A program made the position numbers and the translations under genes. The notes below the pieces were generated by a model, which was not told the DNA's origin, did not search any database, and worked only from the letters and a program-made list of their open reading frames with translations. 34,801 nucleotides of DNA from Gammaproteobacteria bacterium (GTDB lineage: Bacteria > Pseudomonadota > Gammaproteobacteria > SZUA-229): NCBI GenBank assembly GCA_015488885.1, contig WFMW01000052.1, forward strand, positions 1-34,801, read 5' to 3'. Position 1 is the stretch's first letter; each line of letters starts with the position of its first letter. Positions 18,631-26,970 of this stretch are shown here, one piece after another.

Positions 18631-19413
18631 ATGAGGCAGTCTAATATGAAACGGTTTAATATAAAACGAAAAAGCAATGGTTTTACCTTGATAGAGCTTA
18701 TTGGTGTAATGGCCATTATGGCAATACTTGCCGGTGCCTTAGCACCAAATATTGCAGACAGTATTAACCGGGCAAACAGTGATGCGGAAGTGCAGAATCT
18801 GGACAGTCTGGCAGATAGTCTCATCTATTATATATTAACAAAAAAGAAAATCCCTTCATCCTCTCCATCTTCATGGGTCAATGCCATTGCCACAAACAGT
18901 ATGTTTCAGGAAGAAAGAATTAAATATAATGTAAAAGGTTACCAGCGCATCCTGATCTTTGATCCAAGATTTTTTTCAAATAATAAAGATAATAACTTTA
19001 CTGGATATACACAGAATAAAGGCCTGGCTAACTCACCTTTTTCACCAAGGATGATGCTGATATCCAGCCTGACCGGAAATATTCCTAGCATAGGAAACAA
19101 AGCCAGTATTTTTAATGCAATCTGGAACCAGAAAAATGCACCGGTATTAATGGAAAGTAAAAACCTGAAAATAAAACGTATAAATGTGGCAAAAAAATTT
19201 CATCGCATAATTTTGAGTAATGCAAAGTCGAATAAAACATTTTATCAGCTTGAAAATGGAAGCGAGGTAACAATTCCTGCTAAAAGTAATGGCGTTAACG
19301 GTATGCTAACTCGATACATTCTTGGTAGTACGAAACTTTCACTTTATAACACCACCGGAAAACTAGTGGATGTTCGTGTTATTCAGTCAGACTGGTCGTA
19401 TCAATATAATTAA
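18631..19413 (+). CDS. second type IV prepilin-like protein
   Basis: A prepilin of about 260 residues with a short basic leader ending KSNG and mature start FTLIELIGVMAIMAILAGALAP, again with Glu at +5. The N-helix is nearly identical to that of the first prepilin (both FTLIE[LM]IGVMAI[IM]AILA), whereas the globular domain differs and lacks GWNGPYL, cysteines and the calcium loop. ATGs at 18625 and 18631 are both close to AGGAAG (18619-18624); spacing favours 18631, and M at 18646 is a third option. A minor pilin or tip component is likely; which of the two prepilins is major is not settled. Sits 10 bp after mshG. Confidence 0.8.
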   Translation: MRQSNMKRFNIKRKSNGFTLIELIGVMAIMAILAGALAPNIADSINRANSDAEVQNLDSLADSLIYYILTKKKIPSSSPSSWVNAIATNSMFQEERIKYNVKGYQRILIFDPRFFSNNKDNNFTGYTQNKGLANSPFSPRMMLISSLTGNIPSIGNKASIFNAIWNQKNAPVLMESKNLKIKRINVAKKFHRIILSNAKSNKTFYQLENGSEVTIPAKSNGVNGMLTRYILGSTKLSLYNTTGKLVDVRVIQSDWSYQYN

Positions 19414-19437
19414 CAGCAATAACAATAATAACTGAAT

Positions 19438-20838
19438 ATGGATAAAACAATGAAACGATCACAATATGCTATTTCGTGGATATATGGTGAATTTCGTTTT
19501 TCACATCTGTCAAATACCGGAAAAGCCGAGAGCTGGCTGGTCAGCTTTCCGGTTACCGATGTTGAAAGTCTTGCTCGCGCAATGGCTGAGGTAAGTCAGC
19601 ATATTGATTTAACGCATGGGGGTAGTGTTGTTATTGCGTATGAAGATGATATGCATACGCATGAGTTTTTTGAGGTTCCGGAGATGGCCAGCAAGGATCT
19701 CGAAAAATATCTGCAAAGAAAAGTTGACCAAAATAAACCATTCAATGGCAAGGCATCATGGTGTTATCACGATGCTAAATACAGTGAACAGGGTAAAGGC
19801 ATTTTGTTGCACCTTTTGCCGCAGGAAATTGTTGATGCCACGATCAGGATATGTGAAGAATTTTATCTTACGCCACGTTTATTTATACCATTGACTGCTG
19901 TTGTTTCGAGTCAGGTAAAAAACTATAGTTTTGATGGCAATTACGTTCTTGTGGTTGTTGCCCTGTTCAGTCAACGCACTGAAATCGTGGTTACCATGAG
20001 TGATGGTGAGGTATTATTTGTACGTGAGCTGCCATATGCAGGCTATCTTGAAGGTCAGCCACGGCTTGTTATAGATATCAATCGAACCATAAGCTATGTA
20101 AAACAGCAGTTTGCCATGGCTGTTAACCGGGTATGTCTGATTGGAGAAAATGCAGAAGCCGTTCAGAAAAATATACTGACTGATATCAATGTAGATATAC
20201 ACTATGATCAGGATGGTCTGGATGCGTTGTTCTGGGCAAAGATTACATCAGGACTAAAGACCAATATCTCTGCCAACTTTATCCCCTTATTAACCAGAAA
20301 GCGTATTAACAAAACACTCTTCTACCGGGTCGCTGTCTGGTCAACCATGCTGCTTGTTATAACATCATTGTTCATTACTGCCACTATTGAAAAAACGGTT
20401 TCGGATCGAGGCGGTAACAGTCAATCATTAGATGAAGATATCAGTCATCTTGAAAACAGTATTAAACACTATAAATTATTAAATTCCAGACGCGAGGAGG
20501 AAAAGAACAGATTAAGAATATTGCGTGCCAATGCAACAAATATACCAGCTATATTTATTAACCATCTTGGAGATATAGTGCCGCGAGGACTGGTTATAGT
20601 TAATGCAAATATAAAATTAAAAGATAGAAAATGGAATGTTATGTTGACAGGAACGAGTCAGGGAATACTTTCCAGTGACATGAAAAGTCTGGATAAAATG
20701 GAACAGGCACTGAAACAAGATCCATGGAATATGACTATTACAAGGAGCTGGAAATCGGCATGGTATAAACATTTAACATCAGGCTCGGCAGGGCATTCAG
20801 CTCAGTCAGAATATACAATAGCAGGCTGGATGAAATGA
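19438..20838 (+). CDS. mshI: MshI-like assembly protein, PilM-like plus PilN-like fusion
   Basis: A 466-residue protein combining an N-terminal cytosolic PilM/actin-like region (about residues 1-285) with one transmembrane helix (295-316, YRVAVWSTMLLVITSLFITA) and a PilN-like periplasmic part. The latter has a coiled coil (about 325-365) and a small ferredoxin-like end (LGDIVPRGLVIVNANIKLKDRKWNVMLTG). Nucleotide-binding motifs are too diverged to place. Such a fused architecture is also that of GspL. It should link the ATPase to the inner-membrane ring. Start at 19438 or the ATG four codons on (19450). The stop overlaps the next start as ATGA. Confidence 0.68.
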   Translation: MDKTMKRSQYAISWIYGEFRFSHLSNTGKAESWLVSFPVTDVESLARAMAEVSQHIDLTHGGSVVIAYEDDMHTHEFFEVPEMASKDLEKYLQRKVDQNKPFNGKASWCYHDAKYSEQGKGILLHLLPQEIVDATIRICEEFYLTPRLFIPLTAVVSSQVKNYSFDGNYVLVVVALFSQRTEIVVTMSDGEVLFVRELPYAGYLEGQPRLVIDINRTISYVKQQFAMAVNRVCLIGENAEAVQKNILTDINVDIHYDQDGLDALFWAKITSGLKTNISANFIPLLTRKRINKTLFYRVAVWSTMLLVITSLFITATIEKTVSDRGGNSQSLDEDISHLENSIKHYKLLNSRREEEKNRLRILRANATNIPAIFINHLGDIVPRGLVIVNANIKLKDRKWNVMLTGTSQGILSSDMKSLDKMEQALKQDPWNMTITRSWKSAWYKHLTSGSAGHSAQSEYTIAGWMK

Positions 20839-21560
20839 AAGCAGTGCCTGTACATGAACGACGCATAAAGCCACGCTTTAAGATGCCTGCACCATCACCG
20901 TTCAGAGCTTTTCTTTTTATGACTGATCGAATAGGCAGAAAAATATATCATTCATGGGTTAATACAGGCATTCTTCTTCTTGTTATAGCTGTTAGCCTGT
21001 CAATGATTCTTTGGGGTATATATGTTCGTATACCTGAGGCGGATAAATTATTAACGCAGTATCGCCAGAAAGAATCATTACAGAAACAGTTATTAAGTAT
21101 AGAAAAGCAATGGTCAGAACCTGGCATGTTATTACTTGAAAAGAAAATATCAAAAGAACAGGCAAGAGTATTTAATGGGGTTGATTCTCTGGCGCAATGG
21201 TTAGTCAATAAAGCCCATGAGGCAGCAAAACTAGGTTTTAATATGAATTATATTATTAACAAACAAAATAAAACCCGTTTAAAAAATATCTATACCCTGT
21301 CCATTGTAATCACATTAAAGGTTAAGGGTAAACCAGACGATAGTATCTATACAGGCGCATTAAAATTTATTCGTAGGCTTATTGAAGAGAATCAGCATCT
21401 TAATATTTCTGTTATCAATATGAAAAGCCTTGGTCATGGTGTTGATGAAATGGTTATTGAAATAAGCGTATGGGTTAGAGATATAAACGCAATGTTAAAA
21501 AAAACTAAAATGAATAATAAGGATAATGTTGATGAAAATACAGATATCACGGGTCTTTAA
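20835..21560 (+). CDS. mshJ: MshJ/PilO-like inner-membrane assembly protein
   Basis: A 241-residue bitopic protein: a basic cytosolic N-terminus, one transmembrane helix (about residues 38-58, NTGILLLVIAVSLSMILWGIY), a coiled-coil stretch around 70-100 and a periplasmic domain. Sequence similarity to a family is weak, but length, topology and position between the MshI-like and MshK-like genes match PilO/GspM/MshJ. Its ATG overlaps the TGA of the preceding gene, implying translational coupling. The last 29 bp overlap the next gene. Confidence 0.6.
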   Translation: MKAVPVHERRIKPRFKMPAPSPFRAFLFMTDRIGRKIYHSWVNTGILLLVIAVSLSMILWGIYVRIPEADKLLTQYRQKESLQKQLLSIEKQWSEPGMLLLEKKISKEQARVFNGVDSLAQWLVNKAHEAAKLGFNMNYIINKQNKTRLKNIYTLSIVITLKVKGKPDDSIYTGALKFIRRLIEENQHLNISVINMKSLGHGVDEMVIEISVWVRDINAMLKKTKMNNKDNVDENTDITGL

Positions 21561-22068
21561 TAAGAAACTGGCTATTATCTTGCTTGTTGGTATTGCTGTT
21601 TATGTTAATGCTACTAATTTTATTCATATCCATGCAGACAATGATTCGGCTGCTGTACAGGGAGACCCTGTTGGTATCGATGATGATATTGAAATATCAA
21701 CTGGTTCCAAAAATTCTGCTTTAAGCAGGATTAATATAAAATCTCTGCACTGGCGTGATAGTCCGTTACGAGATCCATTCAGTGTTTTATCAAACAAATA
21801 TTTATCAAACCGGTATTTATCAGGCAGGAACAGCTTGGTTCCCTCAAAAAAAGCTGCCTTACTAAGTCGGTCTGATACCCTGGGCTTTTCTCCAAAAATA
21901 ACTGCTTTAATTGCCGGGGTTAACTCGAAGTTAGTGGTGTTAAACGGAAAGATATTTACTGAAGGACAGCGCATAGGGGGCTATCGTATTGTAAAAATAA
22001 ATCATCAGGGTATTTTACTGGATAACATTCATGGGCATTCATCATTGACTCTGAAAATGGATAGATAG
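21532..22068 (+). CDS. mshK: MshK/PilP-like periplasmic protein
   Basis: From the ATG at 21532 (AAGGA 9 nt upstream) it has 178 residues; an ATG at 21526 gives two more. An N-terminal hydrophobic anchor (about 12-30) is followed by an LRDPF segment and a C-terminal beta domain with ALIAGVNSKLVVLNG and GQRIGGYRIVKI, the pattern of MshK/PilP/GspC HR domains that contact the secretin. It precedes the secretin gene by 3 bp, as PilP does PilQ. A 15-bp tandem duplication lies inside it. Confidence 0.66.
   Translation: MKIQISRVFNKKLAIILLVGIAVYVNATNFIHIHADNDSAAVQGDPVGIDDDIEISTGSKNSALSRINIKSLHWRDSPLRDPFSVLSNKYLSNRYLSGRNSLVPSKKAALLSRSDTLGFSPKITALIAGVNSKLVVLNGKIFTEGQRIGGYRIVKINHQGILLDNIHGHSSLTLKMDR
21793..21822. 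repeat. 15-bp tandem duplication within the mshK-like gene
   Basis: 21793-21807 and 21808-21822 encode NKYLS and NRYLS. A third, shorter partial copy precedes them (TTTTATCA). The reading frame is preserved. Confidence 0.75.
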
Positions 22069-22071
22069 TCT

Positions 22072-23625
22072 ATGAATAATATACTTAAAATTCTCCTTCT
22101 GCCATTTATATTAGCTTCCTGTACAACCATGTCTGATAGAATAAATATAGATGATTTCCCCAGACACCATTCACAGGTGAAGGAAGTTATTCATCACCTC
22201 GATATCAAGCCCCTTGCAGTGCGTGAGCGCATGTCATGGCCTTCGAACAGACCTGTTTTACCTATAAAAACTACAGAAAAACTCTATACTTTTGCAGCCC
22301 GAGATATGCCTGTTGATAAGGCGCTGGATTTATTCGCCAGAGCCTATAATCTGAATATACTTATTGATAAAAATATTCAGGGTACGATTAACGTTACTTT
22401 TCATGATTTGCCCTTTAATCAGGCAATGAGTTCCATTCTTGATTCACTGGGTTATTACTGGCAGCGCAATAATAACCTGATAGAAGTTAAAGCATTACAG
22501 ACAAAATTATTTAATATTAATTACATCAATCTGATTCGTACTGGCTCGGGTACAAGTGAAGCACAGGTTAGTACTGGTGGTGGTTCGGACGGTTCAGGGA
22601 GTTCGGGAGGTAGCAGTGACAGTAGCAGCAGTACAAGTGGTGGGAATATTACTGTTGAACAGAAAAATAATATTGCATTCTGGAGTGATCTGGAAAAGCA
22701 GTTAAAAATTCTGGTGTCACCCAAAGGTCGGCTGGTAATTAACCGGATATCGGGAACAATACAGGTGACCGATCTGCATCCAAGAGTGATGGAGATTGCT
22801 CGCTATATCAATGATATTAATAGTGCAATACTCAGGCAGGTGGACATTCAGGTGAAAATAGTTGAAGTGCTTCTGAATGATAATTTCAGTCTGGGGGTGG
22901 ACTGGTCACGTCTGGTTAATCAAACATCTGGTGCCAATTTAAATTTTAATATTAATAACACCATTACTTCTCCAACTGCTGGTGTTGGTGCTGCACTTTC
23001 GAATGTGCTTCATCTTACTGCTGCCGATATAGGGAGCCATGGTGAGAACAAGATTACCGCTATGATTACCGCATTACGCCAGCAGGGTCAGGTTCAAATT
23101 GTTTCCCAGCCACATATTCGAACATTAAATAATCAGTCGGCGTTAATCAAGGTGGGCACTGATCGTACTTTCTTTCGTCGTGAGCAGAATACCGATAATA
23201 CAACGGCGGGTTCTAACACCACAACCACTGATGTACCACAGGTAGTTACCGAAGGAATCGTATTGTCCATTACCCCGCAAATTTCAAAAGATGGTTGGGT
23301 TATGATGGACATTTCACCTGTGGTAACCCGTGTTTCCAGCGTTACTGAAGTTAAAGACAGCAAAGGTGATGTAAAATCCTCTGCACCTAATCTGGATATT
23401 CGCCAGATTTCCTCTTTAGTGCGTGCCTTTAATGGTGAAACCGTGGTCATTGGCGGTCTGATACAAACCGTTGATGCAGATACGCATCGTGGGGTACCGG
23501 GGTTGAGTGATGTTCCGGTAGCCGGAAATTTGTTTAAAGCTAAAAGTACCTCAAAGGCAAGAAAGGAATTGATTATATTTTTAACGCCAACAATTATTGA
23601 TACCAGAAAAATCTTTCATAGTTAA
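22072..23625 (+). CDS. mshL: outer-membrane secretin lipoprotein, MshL/PilQ-like
   Basis: A 517-residue secretin that forms the outer-membrane pore for the filament. It is a lipoprotein: lipobox LASC with lipidated C17. An STN/N0-like domain lies at about 70-140 (TFAARDMPVDKALDLFARAYNLNILIDKNIQG), then a Gly/Ser-rich linker at about 167-191, an N-domain at 200-290 and the secretin domain to the end, including the signature VPGLSDVPVAGNLF and LIIFLTPTII. The lipidated N-terminus and STN arrangement are as in MshL. Lies between the mshK-like gene (3 bp) and the TPR gene (11 bp). Confidence 0.9.
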   Translation: MNNILKILLLPFILASCTTMSDRINIDDFPRHHSQVKEVIHHLDIKPLAVRERMSWPSNRPVLPIKTTEKLYTFAARDMPVDKALDLFARAYNLNILIDKNIQGTINVTFHDLPFNQAMSSILDSLGYYWQRNNNLIEVKALQTKLFNINYINLIRTGSGTSEAQVSTGGGSDGSGSSGGSSDSSSSTSGGNITVEQKNNIAFWSDLEKQLKILVSPKGRLVINRISGTIQVTDLHPRVMEIARYINDINSAILRQVDIQVKIVEVLLNDNFSLGVDWSRLVNQTSGANLNFNINNTITSPTAGVGAALSNVLHLTAADIGSHGENKITAMITALRQQGQVQIVSQPHIRTLNNQSALIKVGTDRTFFRREQNTDNTTAGSNTTTTDVPQVVTEGIVLSITPQISKDGWVMMDISPVVTRVSSVTEVKDSKGDVKSSAPNLDIRQISSLVRAFNGETVVIGGLIQTVDADTHRGVPGLSDVPVAGNLFKAKSTSKARKELIIFLTPTIIDTRKIFHS

Positions 23626-23636
23626 ATGAGATTGTC

Positions 23637-24347
23637 ATGAGAATAATAGTATTATTGATACTGATGGGTTTGGCACCGTTTGCCAGTGCTGTGGAAAGTA
23701 ACGATTTATCACCGATCAAAATCATTCATCCTGCCCGTTCATTACCTCGTCAACAAAATACTGGTTCTATACTGGCGGCAGCATTAAAAGCGGAAAATAC
23801 GGGTAATTTGATCACAGCTATATCTCTGCTCAAACCCGTCTATCAACACCTGCCAGATAATGCATTGGTTCGTTTGAACTATGCAAGAGTGCTGATCGAA
23901 AATGGTGAGGCGAATAAAGCTATTGCTGTTGTCCAGCCTCTGGTGAACAAAAACTCTCAGGACTGGCGTCCCTGGTTCTGGTTGGGCAGTGCGCAGTTAA
24001 TGTCTGGTGATCTGGAAAACGCAGCTGAGTCACTTGATGCAGCGCTGGATCGAGAGGGGAAAGTAATGGCTATCTGGGTGCAACGAGCCATTGTTGCGCA
24101 GCAACGTGGCAAGACGAAAGCGGCATTAAGTTTATTACAGGTGGCTTATGGTATTGAACCGAAAAATGCTGATGTGGTATTAAATTATGCCTATACGCTG
24201 GAGCAGGCCGGGCAATTAAAAAAAGCACTGAATGCTTATCAGCTTTTTTTACAGATGACAGCAGCCAAACCTCATTATGGTACTTTACGCCGACAGATAC
24301 TTCAACGACTGGATAAAATTGCTGCCGGAGTAACCGTGTATAAATAA
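23637..24347 (+). CDS. periplasmic TPR protein, MshN-like
   Basis: A 236-residue protein with a signal peptide (cleavage after FASA, about residue 18) and at least four tetratricopeptide-like repeats between about 45 and 215, with regular ALKAEN / AISLLKP, ALVRLNYARVLIENGE, WFWLGSAQLMSGDLENAAESL, ALSLLQVAYGIEP and VVLNYAYTLEQAGQLKKAL helices. It closes the filament locus and resembles the MshN-type TPR gene that follows mshL/mshM in MSHA loci. No ExeA-like MshM gene is found between it and the secretin. Confidence 0.74.
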   Translation: MRIIVLLILMGLAPFASAVESNDLSPIKIIHPARSLPRQQNTGSILAAALKAENTGNLITAISLLKPVYQHLPDNALVRLNYARVLIENGEANKAIAVVQPLVNKNSQDWRPWFWLGSAQLMSGDLENAAESLDAALDREGKVMAIWVQRAIVAQQRGKTKAALSLLQVAYGIEPKNADVVLNYAYTLEQAGQLKKALNAYQLFLQMTAAKPHYGTLRRQILQRLDKIAAGVTVYK

Positions 24348-24689
24348 TCGACTATGGATGGTAGTGATGAAGCAGCCAAACCGTCCCAATGAGATTCCCA
24401 TAAAATTCTACATTTCCATAAAGTATCCCTGGGAGTCTGGGTCGTAGAAAATAATCGGCCGCAAATCCGCCTCCTTATTTTTGATGTCTCACCAGTGCGG
24501 CAATATTTCTTGATATAAATCAAGAGAAGTGCAGTTACTGGAAAAAGGCGATTATTATTATTCTGTAACTTGTTAACTGCGGCTTTACAGACGATTTTTA
24601 TGCGCTAATATACCAATAAACGGGGTGATAGTGACATAATACCTTTCCTTCGTTCTGATTACCTCGTTTCTATAGATAGAAGACAGAAT
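24348..24689. other. 342-bp gene-free stretch with an FNR-type palindrome
   Basis: No plausible gene or RNA gene is visible. The one recognisable site is an exact FNR/Anr box at 24510-24523. AT-rich sequence follows, including TATTAT at 24553-24558, which could be a -10 for the downstream lysozyme-like gene, giving a long leader. The distance from box centre to that hexamer is about 36-41 bp, longer than a class II arrangement. Confidence 0.5.
24510..24523. promoter_or_regulatory. exact FNR/Anr binding site
   Basis: TTGATATAAATCAA matches TTGATNNNNATCAA at all ten specified positions. It lies 166 bp ahead of the lysozyme-like gene and 162 bp after the filament locus. Confidence 0.55.
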
Positions 24690-25469
24690 ATGAGAAGTAA
24701 ATCGATTGTTAGTCGTATAAAATATATTCAGCAATATTTGAATTTAAACGCTGATGGTATTATTGGTGCTGATACACTGACGGCAATTAGCAATAAACTG
24801 TTTGAAAATGCTGATGAGAATAAGCTCTGGTCACTGACCATTTCAAGAGCTGGAAGGGATCAGTTAATGGCCAGTGAAATTACTTCGCTCACGCATTACC
24901 AGCGTTTTTTACAGTCTCCCGTCTGGCCTGGCGGTGGCTCGGGAATAACCGTCGGTATTGGTTATGATCTTGGTTATCATCGCGGCAGCCAGATACAGCA
25001 GGACTGGGCATGTATTGTTTCTGATAAGGATATACAGGCTTTAGTCAGCGTTTGCGGCTTAACTGGTAAACAGGCAGGCAAAGCACTCAAATCGGTTTCC
25101 GGGGTAGAAATACCCTATGCTGCTGCCAGTCAGGTATTCTGTGAAAGCAGTTTGCCACGGTATGCTGCACGTACAAAAAAAGTCTATCCCGGCGTGGAAT
25201 TATTATTACCCGATGCACAGGCCGCAATATTGTCACTGGTCTACAACCGTGGCACAGCAATGAGCGGAGTAAAGCGTAAAGAAATGGCAGCGATTAAACA
25301 ACTGGTTAAACAAAAGGATTATTCAGCCATTGCTGATGAAATAATCAGTATGAAACGCCTGTGGATTGGCAACGACCTGGACAGCCTGTTAAAACGCCGC
25401 GATGATGAAGCCGATCTGGTGCGTTACCCATCCTCAAAATACCAACCGGCTGATTTAATACGGGTATAA
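24690..25469 (+). CDS. peptidoglycan-binding and lysozyme-like (pesticin-type) protein
   Basis: A 259-residue protein with no signal peptide. Residues about 5-33 (IKYIQQYLNLNADGIIGADTLTAI) match a peptidoglycan-binding PG_binding_1 motif. The rest resembles a lysozyme-like domain found with PG-binding domains in bacterial proteins: SPVWPGGGSGITVGIGYDLG (90-110), LSLVYNRGTAMSG, then ISMKRLW and LLKRRDDEADLVR near the end. The catalytic Glu is probably E63 in MASEITSLTHYQRF, by analogy with T4-like lysozymes, but I cannot confirm it. No holin or phage genes are adjacent, so an orphan endolysin or toxin domain is likely. How it reaches the wall is unclear. Confidence 0.7.
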   Translation: MRSKSIVSRIKYIQQYLNLNADGIIGADTLTAISNKLFENADENKLWSLTISRAGRDQLMASEITSLTHYQRFLQSPVWPGGGSGITVGIGYDLGYHRGSQIQQDWACIVSDKDIQALVSVCGLTGKQAGKALKSVSGVEIPYAAASQVFCESSLPRYAARTKKVYPGVELLLPDAQAAILSLVYNRGTAMSGVKRKEMAAIKQLVKQKDYSAIADEIISMKRLWIGNDLDSLLKRRDDEADLVRYPSSKYQPADLIRV

Positions 25470-25505
25470 GAAATCAGGGTGTCTGTCACTGAGACAGGTT
25501 AAACC

Positions 25506-26840
25506 TTAATCCAGATTAATTCGTGCCACTTCGTCAGACAGAGTGCGGCATAATAAACCTGAACTTATTTCATTAATGTTTTTGTCCAGTGTTATCCATA
25601 CCGTGTGACCGCTACCCGGTGCGCATGTTATATCTTTGCCGTACTGGTCAGTCATGGTCGTCAACTTAAAACGGTAATTACCGTTGGCGGTTAATAATTC
25701 CATCTGATCACCACAGCGCATTTTATTTTTCACCTCAACCAGAATGCGGTGATTCTGTTGATCAAATTCAAGTACATCGCCGGAAAAGATTTGTCGTTGG
25801 CTACGTGAACTGCTGTCACGATAACGTTGCATCTCCTGAGGTGCATGACGTTCAAAGAAACCGTCGGTGTAACCGCGATGGGCAAGGTTTTCCAGTTCGA
25901 TCATTAGTTGCGGATCAAATTTTTTGCCACTGACGGCATCATCAATGGCGCGGCGATAAATCTGTGTGCTGCGAGCCGTGTAATAATAGGATTTGGTGCG
26001 GCCTTCAATTTTCAGGCAATCAACACCAATGTCCACCAGCCGATGTACATGTTCAACAGCACGTAAATCACGTGAATTCATAATATAGGTACCATGCTCA
26101 TCTTCTTCAATTGGCATGAACTCACCGGGGCGGCCCTGTTCCTCCAGTAAATATTGCTGTGAACTTACTGTGTCGGCATCGGCTTTCCAGATGCCAGTGT
26201 TTTCAATAGTTTGATCTGCATCATTATTTTTAAGTTTATAATTCCAGCGGCAGGAATTGGTGCAGCTGCCCTGATTGGGATCGCGATGGTTGAAATACCC
26301 CGACAGTAAACAGCGCCCGGAATAGGCAATGCACAGGGCACCGTGAATAAAAACTTCGAGTTCAATATCCGGGCAGTCCTGACGGATCCGGTCAATTTCA
26401 TCCAGTGATAATTCACGTGACAATATCACCCGTTCAATACCTGCCGCTTGCCAGAATTTAACCGCAGGTGAATTCAGGGTATTGGCCTGTACCGATAGAT
26501 GAATGGGCATTTCCGGCCATTGTTCACGGATCATGCTGATCAGACCGGGGTCGGCCATAATCAGGGCATCCGGTTTAAGGGCGATAATCGGTGCCATATC
26601 CGCCATAAAGGTATGAATTTTTGCCGTGTGCGGCAGAATATTGGCAGCGACAAAGAATTTTTTGCCCTGCTGATGCGCTTCGTTAATGCCGGTTTCGAGA
26701 TTTGGCAGACGAAAATCATTATTACGCACACGCAGGCTGTAACGCGGCAGACCGGCATACACTGCGTCCGCGCCATAGGCAAACGCATATCGCATATTTT
26801 TTAACAGCCCCGCAGGGGCAAGTAATTCTGGTTTTTTCAT
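25506..26840 (-). CDS. trhP: tRNA 5-hydroxyuridine synthesis protein, peptidase U32 family (YegQ type)
   Basis: From the second ATG (26840) the 444-residue protein begins KKPELLAPAG, matching E. coli YegQ (TrhP), which needs prephenate and iron-sulfur cluster assembly to hydroxylate U34 of several tRNAs. YegQ-like blocks are NMRYAFAYGADAVYAG, PRYSLRVRNN, LSVQANTLNSPAVKFW, VILSRELSLDEI, FIHGALCIAYSGRCLLSGYFNHRDPNQG with the cysteine pair CTNSC, and MNSRDLRAVEHV, LKIEGRTKSYYYTAR. The frame begins at 26861, but the longer start adds seven non-conserved residues. It is divergent from kdsA. Length matches the E. coli protein. Confidence 0.92.
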   Translation of the reverse strand: MKKPELLAPAGLLKNMRYAFAYGADAVYAGLPRYSLRVRNNDFRLPNLETGINEAHQQGKKFFVAANILPHTAKIHTFMADMAPIIALKPDALIMADPGLISMIREQWPEMPIHLSVQANTLNSPAVKFWQAAGIERVILSRELSLDEIDRIRQDCPDIELEVFIHGALCIAYSGRCLLSGYFNHRDPNQGSCTNSCRWNYKLKNNDADQTIENTGIWKADADTVSSQQYLLEEQGRPGEFMPIEEDEHGTYIMNSRDLRAVEHVHRLVDIGVDCLKIEGRTKSYYYTARSTQIYRRAIDDAVSGKKFDPQLMIELENLAHRGYTDGFFERHAPQEMQRYRDSSSRSQRQIFSGDVLEFDQQNHRILVEVKNKMRCGDQMELLTANGNYRFKLTTMTDQYGKDITCAPGSGHTVWITLDKNINEISSGLLCRTLSDEVARINLD

Positions 26841-26906
26841 CGTTCTTTTATAGTGGTGCAATGAGGGGGTATTGTAAACCTAAATTAATCCGTTGGCCGC
26901 TCTGAT

Positions 26907-26935
26907 TTGACTCAATCCGCTTTTCCTCGTAGTAT
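26907..26935 (+). promoter_or_regulatory. candidate promoter for kdsA operon
   Basis: TTGACT (26907-26912) and TAGTAT (26930-26935) at 17-bp spacing match the sigma70 consensus at five and four of six positions. They lie 35 bp ahead of the kdsA start in the trhP-kdsA divergent gap. Confidence 0.42.
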
Positions 26936-26970
26936 TTCCGGTTTCCTGTAGAATATGAAAGGGTCGGTCG

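Noticed and set aside
15037-24347. Classical type II secretion system
   Set aside because: No gspC-to-M gene set; the fused MshI-like protein, lipidated secretin, MshEN-type ATPase domain and TPR gene fit MSHA-like filaments better, although GspG-like features of the first prepilin keep a secretion role possible.
24421-24442. AGTATCCCT and CTGGGAGTCTG matches to the thiC and kinase hairpins
   Set aside because: Shared words are only 9-11 bp and no inverted partner is present here, so a common repeat family cannot be supported.
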